Assembly: GCA_015039465.1 (NCBI GenBank)
Contig: MU130175.1
Location: 4,540 to 39,442 of the forward strand
Direction of reading: 5' to 3'
Length of the DNA: 34,903 nt
From: Phlegmacium glaucopus
Taxonomy: Eukaryota; Basidiomycota; Agaricomycetes; Agaricales; Cortinariaceae
Positions 1 to 8,793 of this stretch are shown here, one piece after another (position 1 is the stretch's first letter; every line of letters starts with the position of its first letter). A program made the position numbers and the translations under genes. Below the pieces are notes generated by a model, which was not told the origin of the DNA, made no database searches, and was given only the letters and a program-made list of their open reading frames with translations.

Positions 1-1
1 A

Positions 2-181
2 ATTTTCTTTCCCCCCAAGCCAGCAGAATCGACAGTCCCTGCTAACTACCAGTACCCAGAGCCACTCCCCTCTCCACCAGCAATCTCTAAAACTCAGATT
101 CAACGACATATAAAGGCCCTCTCACCGTACAAGGCCAGCGGCCCAGACAGAATACCCAATATAGTACTCCAGAAGACTATC
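2..181 (+). pseudogene. non-LTR (LINE) reverse transcriptase fragment
   Basis: Frame 2 from base 2 translates into a Pro-rich stretch followed by ISKTQIQRHIKALSPYKASG and PDRIPNIVLQK. The KA-(S/P)-GPD-x-IPN-x-V-L block is the hallmark of the N-terminal fingers of non-LTR retrotransposon reverse transcriptases. Only about 60 residues remain: the catalytic YxDD region, endonuclease and 3' part are absent, and the 5' side is cut by the window edge. Homology ends near base 181, after which the same frame continues without a stop into an unrelated peptidase-like protein. Function as a retroelement is impossible in this state. Confidence 0.75.
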
Positions 182-319
182 GACATCATCAATGGTATTC
201 ATCCCAGTAAAATCACCGGAGGTGCATCTGGTGCGTTGCGTCAGGAATTTCGTGAGCTTGAGCTGCTTGATAATATAACCGCACTCAAGTTCGATGACAA
301 ACTGCCCATAAATATTGCT

Positions 320-1495
320 ATGGCCGATCGTAGGAACATTTTGATCGATCTTTTCCGTAAATGGAAAGGTGAGAAATATGTACCTGCTACAGTACATTCT
401 GCTATCCGGTGGAGTAAGACTGACCCCTTCCTGGAGAGCCAGGACAGTGTCGACTGGCAAGTCGTTGGTTCAAAAGTGGATAAGGTCGAGACTAGTTCTG
501 CACCGAAGATTGCTGAAAGGACCATACCAGCAGGAATGCTGGGCTTAGAATCCAATAATAATTATACACACATCGCAACGCAGGCAAAACGCAAAAGGAT
601 TGATGTTGTAGCACGGCAGATGGTCAAGAAGGTTAAATTCTGTCACTATGCTACTGATCCCTCTGATCCCATTCAACTAAATGTTCCGCTTGGCACTCAG
701 TGGCAGAACAATAGCTGCGCATATGATGCTATAATCACAGTACTATTTAATATATGGTTTGACTCAGATACTGTGTTGGCAACTGCCATTGAAGACACAC
801 AGTGTGTTATGTTTGATGATCTTATTCAGAGGTTTCGCTCTCACGAGCGCTATCAGGTTGTATCAGGATCACCAACTTATTCTTTGGAACAGATCCGGGA
901 TTTTTTCAGACGTCGTCTAGCAAGAATATCTCAAGAGTTCACCTTTGGTTCATATGCCAGTGTTCAATCTATTGCAGAGCATTTATTTCGTGCTCAAGAA
1001 ATTGTCACAACCTCAGATATTTTTTGTTCCGATGGACACGGTACAGATGGCAGAGATCGTCGGTCATCAACTTCTAGCTATCAGATAATCATCCTTGGGA
1101 GCACAGAAAGTTCATTGCAAGCGTGCATGGATAACTTTACCCTTCAACTAGCGTCTAGATGTGCAACTTGTAACACCCATCTGATGAAGCGCACCACATT
1201 TGTTCAAACTCCACCTCTCCTCGCTTTCGACTTGTCCAACGGCTCCACCCTAACTTTAGACCCGGTTGTTCAGATATCATGTGACAACTCCCGCGTTCGT
1301 TATGTTCTTAGAGGTGTCATTTATTTTGACAATCAGCATTTCACTGAACGTGTGGTAACAAGCTCTGGTATGATCTGGTATCATGATGGGATATTCACAG
1401 GTCGCTCACTGGTATACGAATCTCAAGACTTAACATCGATCACTACAGAAAATGCTGTTATGGCGTTCTATATCCGTTCACCTTCCCTATTCTGA
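320..1495 (+). CDS. USP-like (peptidase C19-type) cysteine peptidase domain protein
   Basis: From the first in-frame ATG (320) the ORF gives 391 residues, although the frame is open back to base 2. Around residues 128-140 is the block QNNSCAYDAIITVLFNIW, which looks like a Cys box of ubiquitin-specific-protease type with Cys at about residue 133. Near the C terminus SSGMIWYHDG resembles the matching His box (His at about residue 355). A paired-cysteine motif CATCNTHL (about residue 285) resembles the zinc-binding knuckle inserted in many USPs. Such proteins are common in agaricomycete genomes, often near or within transposons, so it may be transposon cargo rather than a host deubiquitinase. 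Its 3' end lies 95 bp from the stop of the convergent minus-strand gene. The true start is uncertain because of the upstream LINE fusion. Assignment rests on motifs only. Confidence 0.55.
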   Translation: MADRRNILIDLFRKWKGEKYVPATVHSAIRWSKTDPFLESQDSVDWQVVGSKVDKVETSSAPKIAERTIPAGMLGLESNNNYTHIATQAKRKRIDVVARQMVKKVKFCHYATDPSDPIQLNVPLGTQWQNNSCAYDAIITVLFNIWFDSDTVLATAIEDTQCVMFDDLIQRFRSHERYQVVSGSPTYSLEQIRDFFRRRLARISQEFTFGSYASVQSIAEHLFRAQEIVTTSDIFCSDGHGTDGRDRRSSTSSYQIIILGSTESSLQACMDNFTLQLASRCATCNTHLMKRTTFVQTPPLLAFDLSNGSTLTLDPVVQISCDNSRVRYVLRGVIYFDNQHFTERVVTSSGMIWYHDGIFTGRSLVYESQDLTSITTENAVMAFYIRSPSLF

Positions 1496-1590
1496 GCAAC
1501 TTCAATAACGAACACCCATCATGGATCAAGGACTACGAATAGCATGAAAATCTTGACAAAACCATATACATTAAGTTCTGAAATATTGTA

Positions 1591-2644
1591 CTATAAGTAC
1601 TCCGACTTGGATAAGTACTCCGAAAAATATTTGGGGATGGGAATTTCCTCCCCTGACGTGAGGAACTCGGACATGCCGTGCGTAGCAGCGGCCCTCACAG
1701 GCCAAGTTCCAGAATAGGTGGTGTTAACAATGTTTCCAACGTTCTGATTGTTTATTGTTCCTGGTCCGTTGGTGGAAAATGAAAAGCCACTAATTCTCGC
1801 TGAGTTTGAGCCGCCAGCTCTGGCTATTGGTGCTCTGCTGGTATGTTCCACTTCCCCCTCATTGTCCTCCGGCATATTTTCAACTTCGTTGCGATCCCTG
1901 ATTTGCTCTTTCATCATCTCCACCATTCCAAAGAGAACATCGACCACCCGGAGATGGTAAACAAGCTAGAAGTGTGGTCAGTAGGAGGGACGAAATGAAA
2001 TTCAAAAAATCAGACTATATACCTGGAACTTCTTCACCGCTGCATCCATTTTTTCCCGAGCCTGTCTAATCTTACCAGCGTCAGCCATGTAGAATATGAC
2101 CCGATTGATGATGTTTCTTTTGGTGTACTTCAGGGCAATTTTGTTGACTTCAGTGAGAGTACTGATTGATCAGTCAGCAACTTGAGATCTTTATAGGCAT
2201 GTAGCTCCAGCGGTCTTACTCTATGAGGTCTGTCACTATTTCGCTAATACCATTAGATGACAACTCCTTCGGATTTTTGGCCTGGTCATGTGCGTGCCAT
2301 ATAGCAATAATAAGATCCAAGGCATCATCAGCGATGAGCTTGAAATCTTTTTTATTTGCCTGGACCTTCTACAGATTTTTTTGGCATTGTTTAAACACAA
2401 AAATCGAAGACTACAAGATTTTACGTACTTCTATCGTAGTCAAAACCGTCGAGACTGCATTGGCTGCATGTTGTAAACCGACAATCGGTGCACTTTGTCC
2501 AATCTGGACAAGGATATTCGTGATGATGATGCCGCCATTCAGCGCCTTGTCTCGCCAAGTTGAATGTTCCTTGATAGCAATTATTAGTTTCTTATGGTCG
2601 ACCACGGATTCTTTAGTGGGTTTTACCTGATTTTGGGATGACAT
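1591..2644 (-). CDS. MLKL/HeLo-like helical domain protein with Gly/Asn C-terminal motif, copy A
   Basis: Four exons on the minus strand: 2644-2429, 2368-2220, 2161-2023 and 1965-1591, joined by canonical short introns (GTACGT, GTAAGA and GTATAT donors), give 292 residues without a stop. Residues about 30-165 are all-helical in composition: a hydrophobic glycine-bearing first helix (ALNGGIIITNILVQIGQ), then VQANKKDF, an IWHA helix and RVIFYMADAGKIRQAREKM. This pattern resembles the four-helix N-terminal domain of MLKL-like and HeLo-like cell-death proteins found in fungal STAND proteins. An acidic linker follows, then a Gly/Asn/Ser block at about 226-253 (ISGFSFSTNGPGTINNQ, then NVGNIVNTTYS). 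There is no enzymatic domain. Copies B and C share every intron position. A membrane-acting effector is plausible; an NLR N-terminal fragment is the alternative. Confidence 0.6.
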
Positions 2645-2659
2645 TGTGATGGTGGAAGC

Positions 2660-3110
2660 TCAAATATCTAAGGGATTGACGGCGCTTTATATTGTTCTGC
2701 CGTGGTACGGTGAATTCACAAGGCAACCTGAACAAGGTCTGTACATTGTTCCGCCGTGGGCGATGAATTTATAAGGCCCATCAATAGAAAGCCTGTACAT
2801 TGATCTGTCATGGATGATGGTCAGATGATGGCGCCGGGCGGTGGATTACAGCGCTTAATATTGTTCTGCAAGGAGACAGTGAACTCACAAGGGAACCTAT
2901 ACAAAGCCTGTACATTGATCTGCCATGGATGATTGGCAGATGGTGACGCCGGGCGGTGGATTACAGCGCTTAATATTGTTCTGCAATGGGACAGTGAACT
3001 CACAAGGCAACCTATACAAAGCCTGTACATTGATCTGCCAGTGCCGTGGATGATGGGCAAATGATAGGGCGCCGGGTGGTGAATTACAAGGCCAAGGCAA
3101 TCTGACTAGT
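2660..3110 (-). repeat. tandem promoter repeats upstream of copy A
   Basis: At least three diverged units of about 115-123 bp lie immediately upstream of the copy A start codon. They are easiest to see from GCGCCGGGCGGTGGATTACA (2831), its variant at 2946 and GCGCCGGGTGGTGAATTACA (3069). Each unit also carries ATTGTTCTGC and CCTATACAAAGCCTGTACAT. The same blocks occur upstream of copy B (5480-5760) and, fewer, copy C (21120-21250). Because they sit between divergent transcription units, they may be regulatory, but no known factor site is recognised. Confidence 0.75.
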
Positions 3111-3199
3111 GATCATGATTTTGTCGCATTACAGATGAGGAGGAAGCACTGGATAGAAGATTGACCAAAGATATAGCAAGTGTACATGTGCAGTGATGG

Positions 3200-3580
3200 C
3201 AAGGGGGACCCGGGCCGTTGTTCCGTGACCCGAGGTAGGGGGGGGGGGGTCCAGCCCGAAGGGCTTAAATTTTTTACTAAAACCATATATTTAGGGCCAT
3301 CTGGGCTATTCCCCGGCCTTGTAAGGTATTTAAAGGGCTTCTGAGGCCATCCTGACCAGCTTTTGATGATAATAAAAATATTTAGCCATTTTTTGACATA
3401 AATTTAACATAAGAAATCTCTGAAAACATTAGAGATATGTTCTCGGAGATTTCCCATCACAGAGAATTACCATTTTGGGCAGAAACATACCTTATTTGGG
3501 GGGGGGGGGGGGGGTCAGCCCTCCAGCCCTTAAAAAATTTACCTACCCCGGGCAATTTTAGCAATCCCGGGCCCCCCTTG
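3200..3580. mobile_element. 381 bp MITE with Plavaka-type termini and 8 bp TSD
   Basis: The element starts CAAGGGGGACCCGGG and ends CCCGGGCCCCCCTTG, which are inverted copies of each other. It is flanked by identical 8 bp duplications AGTGATGG (3192-3199 and 3581-3588). The paralogous segment at 5851-5870 reads GGTGATGGTCAAGTGC without an insert, giving an empty site. Subterminal runs of G occur at 3241-3250 and 3499-3514, and a near-perfect hairpin (14 of 16 pairs) spans 3413-3453. There is no coding capacity. The termini match those of the 8.4 kb element at 11148-19535, so it is probably a non-autonomous derivative moved by that transposase family. Confidence 0.85.
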
Positions 3581-3689
3581 AGTGATGGTCACTCAAGTGC
3601 CGTCTCTGCTTATGTAATCGAGCGGACGATTGTCAGTGTCATCATCACATTCACCGCTCACGCAACTCACTAGCACTATTGAGTATAAA

Positions 3690-4150
3690 GTGAATTTTTA
3701 AGAAATTTATCAAGGACAAGAAACCAACATCTCTGACCATCAACGATGCAAGCCCTGAACTAGCAACTTCGACATCGACAATCATAACCAAGCACCGCTG
3801 CGGCGCTGAATGCTTGCTGAATGCCATCCGTTCCCGCTAGTGCTACGGCTCCAAGCGCACAAGTTATACGGGTCGCTGGAATTCCTGTAAGCGTTCAACT
3901 TCGCCCATCGTGTTCTCAAGCATTTAATCATCATCCATCAGACTGCCCATGACTCCCAGTCTCTACTTCGGTTTCCGCTCAGGCTGGCACTCAATGATTT
4001 TGCTCCTGTAAGCGTCCCAGCCTGACACTGGCGTTAATGTGAGAGTCCAGCCCATCACATCCATAATTACTCAATCATCATCGTCGATCAGACTACCCAT
4101 GAATTCCAAGTCTTCCCTTCGGTCTCCGCTTTGGCGGTTACACTTTGCCC
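3690..4150 (+). pseudogene. degenerate copy A of the divergent Ser/Thr/Pro-rich gene
   Basis: This stretch is a diverged duplicate of 5945-6390: both carry AAGAAATTTATCAAG, AGAAACCAACATCTCTGACC, CGACATCGACA and TTATACGGGT in the same order. The start codon preserved in copy B (ATATGAAGCG) is changed here to AAAGTGAATT, and insertions such as the one around 3785-3830 break the frame. A second, weaker internal repeat (TCATCATC..ATCAGACT..CCCATGA) occurs at about 3928 and 4077. It stands divergent from the helical-domain gene A, with the MITE inserted between them. Confidence 0.55.
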
Positions 4151-4341
4151 ATTTTGACGATCTGTTACAGGTCTTATCCGGTCCACACCAATACTCAAAA
4201 TAGAACGACGGCAACCCATTTTATTGTCATACAAACCTGCCGTTTGAACTTTGACTGCAGTTGAACAGCAGAACAATAATCACGTAGTTAAAAATATACT
4301 TATTACAAAAGTAAATAAAACAAGAACAACCAAAAATTAGC

Positions 4342-4359
4342 AAAAAAACCGGTTTTTTT
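4342..4359. other. perfect 18 bp palindrome
   Basis: AAAAAAACCGGTTTTTTT is perfectly self-complementary and lies just beyond the 3' end of copy B. It could form a short hairpin or be an A/T-tract accident; no function is claimed. Confidence 0.6.
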
Positions 4360-4386
4360 AATGTTGGAAAACCCCAGTGACAATCA

Positions 4387-5436
4387 CTAATTACAGATTA
4401 AGGGTTGGTGAGATGATGGTGACAAACTATCAATCCCGAATTTACTGATATAACCATAAATATGGTTTTCTGAATGCTTATTAGTGATTCCGGAGTGGGT
4501 GGTGTTAGTCATGTTTCCAACGTTCTGATTGTTTATTGTTCCTGATCCGTTGTTGGAAAACGAAAAGCCACTGATACTCGCTGAGTTTGAGCCGCCAGCT
4601 CTGGGTCTTGGTGCTCTGCTGGTATCTTCCTCCTCCTCCTCCTCCTCCTCCTCCGGCATACTTTCAGCTTTGTTGAGATTTTCGATTTGCTTTGATACCT
4701 TTTTCATCATATCCAACATTTCAACGTGAACATCGTTCACCTTGATATCGTTAATAACCTGGAAGGGTGGTCAGTAGGAGGGACGAAATACAATTCAATA
4801 AATCAGACTATGTACCTGGAACTTGATCACCGCCGCATTTATCTTTTCCCGGGCCTGTCTAATCTTACCAGCATCAGCCATGTAGAATATGACTCGATCA
4901 AAGATGTTTCTGTTGGTGTGCTTCAGGGCAATTTTGCAGACTTCATCGAGAGTACTGATTAATCAATTAGCAAATCTTTATAGGCATGTAGCTCCAGCGA
5001 TCTTACACTGTGAGCTCTTTTACCATGTTCCGAGCCCCATTAGATAACCACTTCTTCGGATTTTTACACTGCTCTTGTGTGTGCCATATAGCAATAATAA
5101 GATCCGAGGCATGATCAGCGATGATCTGGAAGTCTTTTTTGTTTGCCTGGACCTTCTAAAGTTTTTTTTTGTGCCCGTTTAAACACAAAAATCGAAGTTG
5201 ACAACATTTTACGTACATCTATCACAGTGAAAACCGTCGAGACCGCCACGGCTGCATGTTGTAAACCGACAACCGACGCGCACTGCCCAATCTGGGCGAG
5301 GAGATTCGATATGAGGATGCCGCTATGCAGCACCTTTTCTTTCCTACTTGGACGTTCCTTTAATAGCAATTATTAGTTTGCTTATGGTCGACCGTGGATT
5401 CTTTAGTAGGTTTTTTACCTTGTTTTTGGGTGGCAT
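4387..5436 (-). pseudogene. MLKL/HeLo-like helical domain protein, copy B (frame-disrupted N terminus)
   Basis: Same four-exon plan as copy A: 5436-5217, 5155-5007, 4954-4816 and 4758-4387. Exons 2 and 3 have exactly the same lengths as in A and C (149 and 139 bp). Exon 1 is 220 bp, not a multiple of three, where A has 216 and C has 210. Reading from the ATG at 5436 meets a stop after 30 codons, while the homologous frame (KVLHSGILISNLLAQIGQ) is open but has no ATG. The downstream exons are intact and encode the helical domain, an acidic run of nine Glu from a GAG microsatellite, and ISGFSFSNNGSGTINNQ plus NVGNMTN. It is either a recent pseudogene or uses an unrecognised start; the clean 3' exons suggest the lesion is young. 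Confidence 0.6.
4627..4654. repeat. TCC microsatellite inside copy B
   Basis: About nine TCC units encode the poly-Glu tract of copy B on the minus strand. Copies A and C have only short Glu runs here, so the tract expanded in this copy. Confidence 0.85.
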
Positions 5437-5469
5437 TGTGTGTGGTGGCGACTCAAAGAGGGATCGACA

Positions 5470-5770
5470 GCGCTTTATACTGTTCTGTAATGGGACGGTG
5501 GATCCACAAGGCAACCAGTACAAAGCCTGCACGTTGTTAGCGGTGAATTTACAAGGCCAATCAGTACAAAGCCTGTACATTGATCTGCCATGAATGATGG
5601 GCAAATGATGGCGCAGGGCGGTGTATTACAGCGCTTGATATTGTTCTGCAAGGGGACGGTGAGTTCACAAGGCAACCTGTACAAAGCCTCGTACGTTGAT
5701 CTGCCATGGATGATGGGCAAATGATGGCGCCGGGTGGTGAATTACAAGGCCAACCTGTATAAGGGAATCT
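5470..5770 (-). repeat. promoter repeats upstream of copy B
   Basis: The blocks CAGCGCTTTATACTGTTCTG, GTACAAAGCCTG and GCGCAGGGCGGTGTATTACA recur two to three times between the copy B start and the divergent plus-strand ORF. They are the same family as the array at 2660-3110, showing that the promoter region was duplicated together with the gene. Confidence 0.65.
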
Positions 5771-5947
5771 GACTAGTGATCATGATGTTGTCGCATTACA
5801 GATCAGGAGGAAGCGCTGGATGGACCAAAGATATAGCAAGTGTGCAGGTTGCCAGGTGATGGTCAAGTGCCGTGGGGATCTCTGCTTATGTAATCGAGCG
5901 GACCTCATCACATTCACGCAACTCACCAACTGGCAACAACTCGCTAT

Positions 5948-6244
5948 ATGAAGCGAACTTTTAAGAAATTTATCAAGTATAAGAAACCAACATCTCTGAC
6001 CATCAACGAAAGCCTTGAACCAGCAACTTCGACATCGACAGTCATAACACCATCCGTTCCCGCTAGTACTACGGCTCCAAGCGCACAAGTTATACGGGTT
6101 GCTGGCGTTACTGTAAGCGTTCAACTTCGCCCATCGTGTCCTCAAGCATTTAATCATGGTCATCTATCAGACTGCCCAGGACTTCTCAGTCTCTACTTCG
6201 GTTTCGGCTTTGGCACTCGTGACTCAATGATTTTGCTCCTGTAA
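5948..6244 (+). CDS. short Ser/Thr/Pro-rich ORF divergent from copy B
   Basis: The ATG at 5948 opens 98 codons. The product starts basic (MKRTFKKFIKYKKP), then is rich in Ser, Thr, Pro and Val with no recognised domain, suggesting a disordered N-terminal region. GTAAGC at about 6112 and AG-ending sequences afterwards make an intron possible, so the printed 3' half may be intronic. It reads away from the helical-domain gene and towards the NB-ARC remnant at 6703-7284, so it could be the first exon of that former NLR gene. The homologous stretch at 3690-4150 has lost its ATG. Confidence 0.3.
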   Translation: MKRTFKKFIKYKKPTSLTINESLEPATSTSTVITPSVPASTTAPSAQVIRVAGVTVSVQLRPSCPQAFNHGHLSDCPGLLSLYFGFGFGTRDSMILLL

Positions 6245-6702
6245 GCGTCCCAGACACTGGCGTTAATGTGAGGGTTCAGTAGCCCATCACATCCATAATT
6301 ACTCAATCATCATCGTCGGCCAGACTACCCATGAATTCCAAGTCTTCCCTTTGATCTCTGCTTTTGCGGTTATACCTGTAGTTCCTCCGGAAGGCAACCA
6401 GAAGGAAATTCACTCTCCTCGCCTGATGCCATAAGGCCATGCTAACTTGAGATCCACAGAATCGGAACAAAATCCCTTCGTGAGTTGCTTAGACTATGTG
6501 TTCTTGGCTCCTGCTCATGATAACCAAGCTCAACAATCTGCCTTCTCTTTTCAAATGCCCAGAATACCCTTATCACTGGCGGCACTCTCGTAAGTCTTTC
6601 TCATAAGTCATGTGTATGATTTAGCAATAATCGTACATACAGAATGTCAATATCCTCCTGGTGAAGAGCAGAGAAATATCCCTGTGACTCAAAAATTCCA
6701 GT

Positions 6703-7284
6703 CCAACCTTTACTGGACAGCAGGATGTACTTGATAAACTTGGGGAAGATTTTTGTTCATCATGTTACTAATAAGCTGATGCCAAGGTGCTTTTGTCTTA
6801 TCTGGGGATTTGGAGGGATTGGAAAGACCCAGATTTGCCTCAAGTTCATAGAAGAAATGTCTGACAAGTAAGGGTTCTTACTTTGCCATTCACAACACTG
6901 GATTCATTTCTTGATATTTTTCACATGTCTTCTGGGTTGATGCCTCCTCTCAGGAGAGCATGGAAATGTCTCTCAAGGCATATCTAGTCTTCCTGCTGCA
7001 CAAAATTCTGGTGTGGACAGCTCAGTTGAGTCTGTCCCAGTGGGTATCTTCTCTCCAAGAAGAATGTTGATTGTGTTTGATAATATTGATGATCCTCCTC
7101 CAGAAGTGTGGTGGCCAAGTTCATTCCTCCAGGTAACAGAGGTAATATTCTGATTACTAGCAGAAACCAATTTGTGGGAAGGATTGTATTGTTTGAGAAC
7201 AAAATTGAGATCCATGAAATGGAGGTGCCAGATGCTATAACCCTACTTCTTAAGGCTAGCTGTTTGGATCCATTGGACTTTTGA
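6703..7284 (+). pseudogene. NB-ARC (STAND/NLR) ATPase remnant
   Basis: Three frames must be combined to follow a typical fungal NB-ARC domain. PTFTGQQDVLDKLGEDF (6703) matches the entry region. GFGGIGKTQICLKFIEEM (6806) holds the Walker A motif GxGGIGKT, and a GTAAGG donor follows. VFWVDASSQESMEMSLK comes next. LIVFDNIDDPPPEV (7067) is Walker B. GNILITSRN (7141) is the sensor-like block, and the sequence ends at a stop (7282). At least two frameshifts and the absence of any C-terminal repeats (TPR, ankyrin, WD40) make it a pseudogene. It lies downstream of the short ORF at 5948 and in the neighbourhood of the helical-domain effector-like genes, as expected for an effector plus NLR pair. Confidence 0.75.
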
Positions 7285-8361
7285 GTACTATCTCAGCCTG
7301 AGGCTGAGATTCTGAATTAATAATAACCTTGACCTCTTTGCCACATCAGCACAACATCAGCCCTTTCTCCCACAAATATGTAGTAATGTCCAATATATAT
7401 TCTCAATGAAAGCTAGGTGAGTATAAGGTTGCACACTTTGAGTAAGGCTGAATATGTAATTTTCAGAATACAGGAGAGGGCCATCATGGAGCATGTACAA
7501 GTCTTTTTATTTTTATTTTATTCCCTCTCACTAATGGGAACTAACCTTGAGGGCATGATCACCAAAAGCACATAACAAATGATAAGTGGGGCAGAAAATG
7601 ATTGCTGTCAGTTGAGATCAAAAACATGGTATCATCAATTTGGTCAGGACCAAAGGGCCAAAGGCAGGGAACAATTGCAAGACATAGTCAATGCCTTCAA
7701 ATGCATCAGAAAACTCTGATTGCACTGCAGATATAGGGACTTGCTATAACTTGCTAATTCACTATGAAAAAATCAGAGTTTGCTGATGTGTATTGATAAC
7801 TAAAAGCAAAATGCCCTATAAAGAACATCACTGGTAGCAGAATTTATGAACCCCATTCACTTTTCCTGCCTTCAAAATTTCAGTTGGGTGTTTGGTGATA
7901 AAACCTCCAGGGACAAAGGCACAATGTTAGGGCAACTGCGACGCTGACTTAGTCATGCTAGCAGGGGATCCAAAGTTAATAATATTTCAGAAAAGATATC
8001 TACAAGTGACTTACCTAGCAGGAGATCCAAAGAGGAAAGGATGGGGATCCCTGCTAGGCTGGGGGTGTACTAATATGGACATAACGGAGATATAAAATAA
8101 ATAAAGGAATGATACAATAATAATTAATTAATTAATTAAGAAGTGGTGCGATATGAAAAATAGAAATAAAAGACGGAGTGAATCGGAGGACCGGAGTCGG
8201 AGCGGAACTACGGGGTTCTGGAGTCAACCGGTGACGGAAGCGGAGTTGGACGGAAGGTCGGAGGTCGTCGGAAAGGTGGGGTGTATGATTCTAGAGTTGA
8301 GGTTTGGGTTAAAGTTGGGTGTCCCCTAACACACAAGTGTCAAAAAATCCAAAGTTCACAC
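7285..8361. other. gene-free stretch with small repeats
   Basis: No gene is recognised. It contains CTAGCAGGGGATCCAAAG-type direct repeats at about 7958 and 8015, with an inverted partner GGATCCCTGCTAG at 8045-8057, a TTAA microsatellite (about 8120-8140), and a purine-rich tract with repeated CGGAG (about 8170-8275). These may be ends of unrecognised transposable elements. Confidence 0.5.
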
Positions 8362-8788
8362 TGTTATGAACGTCTGGTACACTCACGACCCCCTTACTCC
8401 TTTTCTCCCCTTTTCCCTATCAATGCCCCTTTACACCATCGCTTCCCAACCTACCCTTTGCCCTACATCTTCTTTTGTACTATACATAGATATCGCTCCC
8501 ATTTCCTTTATCTCTGACTCGTACCGACTCGCATCCTTAGCACGGACCATCTCCCTATCTCTGACTCGACCCTCTAGTATATAAGAGCCATATCCATAGC
8601 TACAATCCTTAGTTTAGACCTTCTGTATCCCTACGGTCTTAATCTACACAGCTTGCTCGGAACCTGCCGTCCTTAGTCTCACTTGTTGAATATGATTGCA
8701 ACTGTACAAACAGTCCCTAGTTATTTGGTCTATCGGCCCAGCACCAAACGCGAGTGCAAGCTTATAGAGGCTTATAGTCGCTGTAACA
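8362..8788 (+). mobile_element. solo LTR of an LTR retrotransposon
   Basis: The 427 bp unit begins TGTTATGAACG and ends CTGTAACA, the TGTTA/TAACA inverted ends usual for LTRs. It is flanked by identical 5 bp duplications CACAC (8357-8361 and 8789-8793). A TATA box (TATATAAGAG) sits near 8577, followed by the C/T-rich leader expected of an R-U5 region, so the plus strand is the transcribed orientation. No internal gag-pol sequence adjoins, so it is the product of LTR-LTR recombination. The short ORFs inside it are not genes. Confidence 0.85.
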
Positions 8789-8793
8789 CACAC

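Noticed and set aside
2223..2630. plus-strand ORF of 135 codons
   Set aside because: It is antisense to exons 1-2 of copy A; the minus strand has conserved splice sites and paralogues.
3241..3514. long G runs as assembly artefacts
   Set aside because: Both lie at subterminal positions of a MITE with perfect target duplications, so they are most likely part of the element, though their exact lengths may be unreliable.
8281..8584. two overlapping short plus-strand ORFs
   Set aside because: They lie mostly within the solo LTR and have no protein-like conservation.
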